From Gammaproteobacteria bacterium (GTDB lineage Bacteria; Gemmatimonadota; Gemmatimonadetes; Longimicrobiales; Gaopeijiaceae), in NCBI GenBank assembly GCA_028819075.1, contig JAPPMM010000043.1, forward strand, positions 186,001 to 250,000: a stretch of 64,000 bases of DNA. Reading direction: 5' to 3'. Every line of letters begins with the position of its first letter. Positions within the stretch are counted from its first letter, which is position 1. This document shows, in pieces, positions 60,701-64,000 of the stretch. Below the pieces are notes generated by a model. It saw only the letters and a list, made by a program, of their open reading frames with translations. It had not been told where the DNA came from and did no database searches. Position numbers and translations under genes: made by a program.

Positions 60701-61558
60701 TCAGCCGGTCTGCTCCGACGGTTCCGCGGTGGGCGCCTCGGCCGCTCCAGTGGACTCGGCCTCGGCGGCGGATTCGGCCCCGTCGCGCCCGGCCGCCAAC
60801 CCTTCCGCGCGCTCGGCGTAGCGCCTGATCTCATACCCGACGGCCCGCAGGATCCCCGCTTCCTGGGTGTCCGGCTCGGCGCGCGCGATGATCGTGCGCA
60901 GCGTGCGCATCACCCCCTCGGGTGCGCGCCGCGTGAAGAAGGCGATGCGGTCGAGGCCGCGCTCGAGGACCGCGTAGGTCTCCTCCAGTTCGGCGCTGTT
61001 GGCGGGATCGGTCGCGCGCCGCCCCCGGGGCAGCTCCGCCGCGTCGTGCGCCGCCAGGAAGATCTCGTAGGCCAGGATCAGCACGGCCTGGGCCAGGTTG
61101 AGGCTCTTGTACTCGGGGAGGGTGGGGACGATGGCAACCCGGTTGCACAGGTCGAGCGCCTGGTTGGAGAGCCCGCGGTCCTCGCGCCCGAAGAGCACCG
61201 CCACGGTGCCCCGGGAGGCCCGCTCGACCACCTGGGCCGCCAGGTCGCGCGGCCGCCCGTAGTTGCGGTGGGCGGTGCGGGCGCGCGCCGTGGTGCCGAG
61301 CACGAAGGTGGTGTCGGCCAGCGCGTCGGCCAGGGTGTCGTGGATCTCGGCGCGCTCGACCAGGTGGTCGCTGCGGTGGGCGATCCCGGTGATGCGCCAG
61401 GCGTCGAACTCGGCGGGACGAACCAGGCGCAGCCGGTCGAGCCCCATGTTCATCATCGCCCGCACCGTGCCCGCGATGTTGACCAGGTTCTGCGGCTCGT
61501 GCAGCACGACCACCACGTTGGAGAGCGGAGAGGCCTCCGCCGGCACATCTCCCTGCAT
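60701..61558 (-). CDS. TrmJ/SpoU-family RNA 2'-O-methyltransferase
   Basis: 285 residues with the SPOUT knot signatures VVLHEPQNLVNIAGTVRAM near the start, VLFGREDRGLSN in the middle and EYKSLNLAQAVLILAYE. The pattern fits TrmJ, which methylates the ribose of position 32 in tRNA, using SAM in the cytosol. A C-terminal Ala/Glu-rich tail (about 40 residues) is extra. It is followed on the minus strand by a strong hairpin. The tatA gene lies 48 nt upstream in the same direction. Confidence 0.86.
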   Translation of the reverse strand: MQGDVPAEASPLSNVVVVLHEPQNLVNIAGTVRAMMNMGLDRLRLVRPAEFDAWRITGIAHRSDHLVERAEIHDTLADALADTTFVLGTTARARTAHRNYGRPRDLAAQVVERASRGTVAVLFGREDRGLSNQALDLCNRVAIVPTLPEYKSLNLAQAVLILAYEIFLAAHDAAELPRGRRATDPANSAELEETYAVLERGLDRIAFFTRRAPEGVMRTLRTIIARAEPDTQEAGILRAVGYEIRRYAERAEGLAAGRDGAESAAEAESTGAAEAPTAEPSEQTG

Positions 61559-61606
61559 GGGGCGGGTCAGCGTTACGTGGATGAATCCGCGGGAGTCCGC
61601 GGGCTG

Positions 61607-61840
61607 TCAGGACTCGGGAGCTACTTCTTCCTCGGGCGCCTCGGGAAGCTGAGGCAGCTCATCCGCCTGGCCCTCCTTCAGGCCGCGCTTGAAGTTCTTG
61701 ATGCCCGTGCCCACGCCGCGGGCGAACTCGGGAATCTTGCGGCCTCCGAAGAAGAGGACCAGCAGGCCCAGCAACAGAAGAATCTCGTTGAATCCCAGGA
61801 TCAGGGGCAGCGCCACAAAGACCAGGTCTGGACCGAACAT
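61607..61840 (-). CDS. tatA: Sec-independent protein translocase subunit TatA/E
   Basis: 77 residues. The N-terminal helix (LILGFNEILLLLGLLVLFFGG) is followed by the FGGRKIPEFARGVG hinge and amphipathic helix and an acidic tail, exactly the TatA layout. It forms the pore for folded-protein export, needed for the Tat signal on ActB. tatC is not in the window. Confidence 0.92.
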   Translation of the reverse strand: MFGPDLVFVALPLILGFNEILLLLGLLVLFFGGRKIPEFARGVGTGIKNFKRGLKEGQADELPQLPEAPEEEVAPES

Positions 61841-61906
61841 GTTCTCGCCTCGATGTCGTGGTTCGACTGGTGGAAGGTAGCAGCCCCTTGAAGAATCCGC
61901 CCGCTG

Positions 61907-63088
61907 TCAGACCCCCGCCTCTCGCAGCAGCAGCTTCGCGATGGTCTGAAGCTGCATGTTGGTCGTCCCTTCGTAAATGGTTCCGATCTTGGCGTCGCGA
62001 TAGAACTTCGCCACCGGGTAGTCGCTGGTGAAGCCGTACCCACCGTGCAGATCCACGCACTCCGACGCCACCCTCTGGGCCGCCTGCGATGCGAACAGCT
62101 TGGCCATCGCCGCCTGGCGGATGTAGGGGAAACCGCCGTCGCGCAGGCGGGCCGCATTGTACACCAGCAGGCGCGCCGCTTCCACGTCGGTGGCCATCTG
62201 CGCGAGTTGAAACTGAACCCCCTGAAACTCGGAGACGGAGCGGCCGAACTGCTCCCGCTGCCGGGTGTAGCGGAGCGTGTGGTCGAGGGCGCCCTGCGCC
62301 AGACCCACCATCTGGGCTCCGATGCCGATGCGCCCCTCGTTGAGGGTGGCGATCGCGATCCTGTACCCGAGGCCGACCTCGCCCAGCAGATTCCCGCCGG
62401 GAACCCGGCAACCGTCCAGCACCACCTCGGTCGTCGACGACGCCCGAATGCCCAGCTTCTGCTCCCTCCTGCCGACGGACAGACCCGGGGTGTTCCTGTC
62501 CACCAGAAACGCGGTGATGCCGCGGTAGCCCGAATCCGGATCGACGTTGGCGAAGACGATGTAGAGCCCGGCTTCGGCGCCGTTGGTGATCCAGAGCTTC
62601 TGGCCGTTCAGAATCCAGTCGCCGCCCGCGCGCATGGCGGTGCATCGAAGGGCGAAGGCATCGGACCCGCTCCCCGCCTCCGAGAGCGCATAGGCGCCGA
62701 CCGTGTCGGAGGCCAGGCGCGGCAGATGGCGGGCCTGCTGCTCCACGGTTCCGTAGCGGAGGAGCGCGTTGATGACGAGGGTGTTCTGCACGTCCACCAG
62801 CACGGCCACTGCTGGGTCCACGGCGGAGAGCTCCTCCACGACGAGCACCGCCGCGAAGAACGAGCTGCCCGCTCCCCCGAAGCGTTCGGGAATCTCCACG
62901 CCCATGAGGCCAAGCTCGAACAGCTTGCGGATCAGCGTCGGATCCATGGCCTCCTTCGCATCCATGGCGGATACCCTGGGTGCGATCTCGCTCCGCGCGA
63001 AGTCCCGCACAGCCTGCTGAAAGAAACGCTCCTCCTCGCCTAGGGATGTCAGCGGGCTGCGCATTCCGTCCGGGAAGCCTGCCTGCAT
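61907..63088 (-). CDS. Acyl-CoA dehydrogenase
   Basis: 393 residues from ATG 63088 with a CGGAG site (a downstream ATG at 63064 is possible). GAYALSEAGSGSDAFAL and GQKLWITNGAEAGLYIVFA are FAD-binding blocks. The C-terminal YRDAKIGTIYEGTTNMQLQTIAK carries the catalytic Glu (in YEGTT) of short/medium-chain enzymes. It oxidises acyl-CoA and would pass electrons to ETF and then to ETF-QO at 33355-35016. The frame continues upstream to 63301 but that part is Arg/Pro-rich and not homologous. Confidence 0.92.
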   Translation of the reverse strand: MQAGFPDGMRSPLTSLGEEERFFQQAVRDFARSEIAPRVSAMDAKEAMDPTLIRKLFELGLMGVEIPERFGGAGSSFFAAVLVVEELSAVDPAVAVLVDVQNTLVINALLRYGTVEQQARHLPRLASDTVGAYALSEAGSGSDAFALRCTAMRAGGDWILNGQKLWITNGAEAGLYIVFANVDPDSGYRGITAFLVDRNTPGLSVGRREQKLGIRASSTTEVVLDGCRVPGGNLLGEVGLGYRIAIATLNEGRIGIGAQMVGLAQGALDHTLRYTRQREQFGRSVSEFQGVQFQLAQMATDVEAARLLVYNAARLRDGGFPYIRQAAMAKLFASQAAQRVASECVDLHGGYGFTSDYPVAKFYRDAKIGTIYEGTTNMQLQTIAKLLLREAGV

Positions 63089-63281
63089 GAGAGACTCCGT
63101 CTCCTGCGCTGGAAGCCGAAGAATGGACCGACCCATGGACCGCGTCCCGATCCCCGGGCGGCGCCGCGAACATCGCGCGCGCGGCGCGCCGTACAACCCC
63201 CCGGAGGCGCCCGGCGTTCCCGCGCGGAACCCTGAGCCCGAGGCTCGATCCGGCTTCTCCGCCGGGACGCGGGTATCGGGG

Positions 63282-63311
63282 TTGACGCGCAAGGAACGCA
63301 CTTTCTATAGT
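63282..63311 (+). promoter_or_regulatory. Promoter of gcvH
   Basis: TTGACG (63282-63287) and TATAGT (63306-63311) with an 18-nt spacer lie about 46 nt before the gcvH ATG. The expected leader is about 40 nt, too short for a glycine riboswitch. Confidence 0.65.
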
Positions 63312-63357
63312 CCCGAACCGAAATCCGCCCTCGATCCCTCCCGTGCCCGGAGCAGCC

Positions 63358-63747
63358 ATGTCCGACATCCCCGAGCATCTCTACTACACCGAGGAGCACG
63401 AGTATGTGGGGGAAACCGACGCGGAGAGCGTGTACGTCGTCGGTATCACCGACTACGCGCAGGGGGAGCTGGGCGACATCGTGTACGTGGAACTGCCCAG
63501 GGTCGGCACGCACTTCGACCGCATGGAGGTGTTCGGCGTCATCGAGGCGGTGAAGGCGGTCAGCGACCTCTACTGCCCGATCGCGGGCGAGGTCGTTGAG
63601 ATCAACGAGGCCATCGACCTCGATCCGGCCCTGGTCAACGGCGATCCCTACGGGGACGGCTGGATGATCAAGCTGCGCGCGGAGGACGACGACGCGCTCG
63701 AGGGCCTGATGAGCCCCGAGGACTACGAGTCCCACATCGACGGGTGA
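63358..63747 (+). CDS. gcvH: Glycine cleavage system H protein
   Basis: 129 residues. Start YYTEEHEYVG, ITDYAQGELGDIVYVELP and the lipoylated Lys66 in GVIEAVKAVSDLY are all family features. The lipoyl arm shuttles the aminomethyl group between the P, T and L proteins. It has its own promoter and is followed after 37 nt by the P-protein gene. A true gcvT is not in the window (the gene at 41532-42629 is YgfZ-like). Confidence 0.95.
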   Translation: MSDIPEHLYYTEEHEYVGETDAESVYVVGITDYAQGELGDIVYVELPRVGTHFDRMEVFGVIEAVKAVSDLYCPIAGEVVEINEAIDLDPALVNGDPYGDGWMIKLRAEDDDALEGLMSPEDYESHIDG

Positions 63748-63784
63748 GGAGCAACGCATCCGCGCCTGGCGGATCCCCCGAGTA

Positions 63785-64000
63785 ATGCCCGACATCGCGC
63801 ACGAGAACAGATTTCCCCGACGACATCTCGGTCCCGGGCCCCGGGATGTGCGCGCAATGCTCGAGGAGCTGGGCTACGATTCCCTCGACGGGCTCGTCGC
63901 GGACACCGTGCCCGAATCGATCCGCCTGGGGTGCGAACTGGATCTTCCCGAGGGGATCTCCGAACACGAGCTGATCGGTCGGCTGCGGGAGATCGCCTCG
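63785..64000 (+). CDS. gcvP: Glycine dehydrogenase (P protein), 3'-truncated by window edge
   Basis: The first 72 residues are visible. FPRRHLGPGPRDVRAMLEELGY and LVADTVPESIRL match the N-terminus of the PLP-dependent glycine decarboxylase. The F-x-x-RH-(I/L)-GP start is closer to full-length GcvP than to the split GcvPA subunit, but the rest is needed to decide. It is linked to gcvH, 37 nt upstream. Confidence 0.85.
   Translation, partial: MPDIAHENRFPRRHLGPGPRDVRAMLEELGYDSLDGLVADTVPESIRLGCELDLPEGISEHELIGRLREIAS

Noticed and set aside
63312..63357. Glycine riboswitch before gcvH
   Set aside because: The leader is only about 40 nt, too short for even one glycine aptamer.

Overview
The window is a dense, high-GC chromosomal segment of a non-phototrophic, respiring Gram-negative bacterium. 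The best guess is Gemmatimonadota. That rests on several traits seen together: an Alternative Complex III, an aa3 oxidase, a GWxTD-domain protein, DUF6152-type secreted proteins and 'DSAGV' six-bladed beta-propeller lipoproteins. The lineage is inferred from gene content, not from a phylogenetic marker. No rRNA, tRNA, CRISPR array, IS element or prophage was found, and the window reads as core chromosome. About 60 protein genes are called. The first (1-543) and last (63785-64000) are cut by the window ends.

Layout. 1-2.1 kb: secreted paralogues plus a DUF6152 protein. 2.1-3.7 kb (minus): a class II-like cytochrome c lipoprotein and two related 4-TM proteins. 3.8-9.1 kb: serine hydrolase, DUF192 lipoprotein, Trm112-like protein, D-aminoacylase-type amidohydrolase and an internally duplicated membrane protein. 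9.35-24.65 kb: one long minus-strand respiratory and biogenesis block. In transcription order it reads: Mrp ATPase, zinc-ribbon/PCP_red protein, membrane protein, a leader with a consensus promoter, tandem Usp/PCP_red protein, radical SAM/PCP_red protein, CydA-like protein, three c-type cytochromes, blue-copper-like lipoprotein, and aa3 oxidase subunits II-I-III-IV. 24.7-28.5 kb: a 3Fe-4S-type ferredoxin diverging from hemA-hemB, a HmuY-like protein and an unknown gene. 28.6-33.1 kb: a VWA protein and a ChlI/MoxR-like AAA+ protein, separated by mutY and a DinB-like gene. 33.4-38.6 kb: ETF-QO, beta-propeller, NUDIX, gamma-glutamyltransferase. 38.9-42.6 kb: lon (with a repeated operator-like motif) and a GcvT/YgfZ-like gene. 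42.7-46.9 kb: YpdA-like reductase, a LuxE-LuxC fatty-acid reductase pair, and an AbrB-like regulator. 47.2-49.8 kb: GWxTD/TPR protein. 50.2-57.7 kb: complete Alternative Complex III, actABCDEF. 57.8-64 kb: beta-propeller, histidinol-phosphatase-like, GGDEF, TrmJ-like methyltransferase, tatA, acyl-CoA dehydrogenase, gcvH and the start of gcvP.

How it works together. Electrons from ETF-QO and dehydrogenases enter the quinone pool. Two candidate routes lead from there to periplasmic carriers: ActABCDEF, and the CydA-like/cytochrome c cluster, which has no CydB. The aa3 oxidase then reduces oxygen. The most unusual feature is the repeated use of a PCP_red-like domain (as at the C-terminus of dark protochlorophyllide reductase subunit B). 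It appears four times in three neighbouring proteins, next to a radical SAM enzyme, an Fe-S carrier ATPase, a ferredoxin, hemA/hemB and the CydA-like gene. I read this as a possible tetrapyrrole/cofactor biogenesis module for the bd-like complex. No photosynthesis genes are present.
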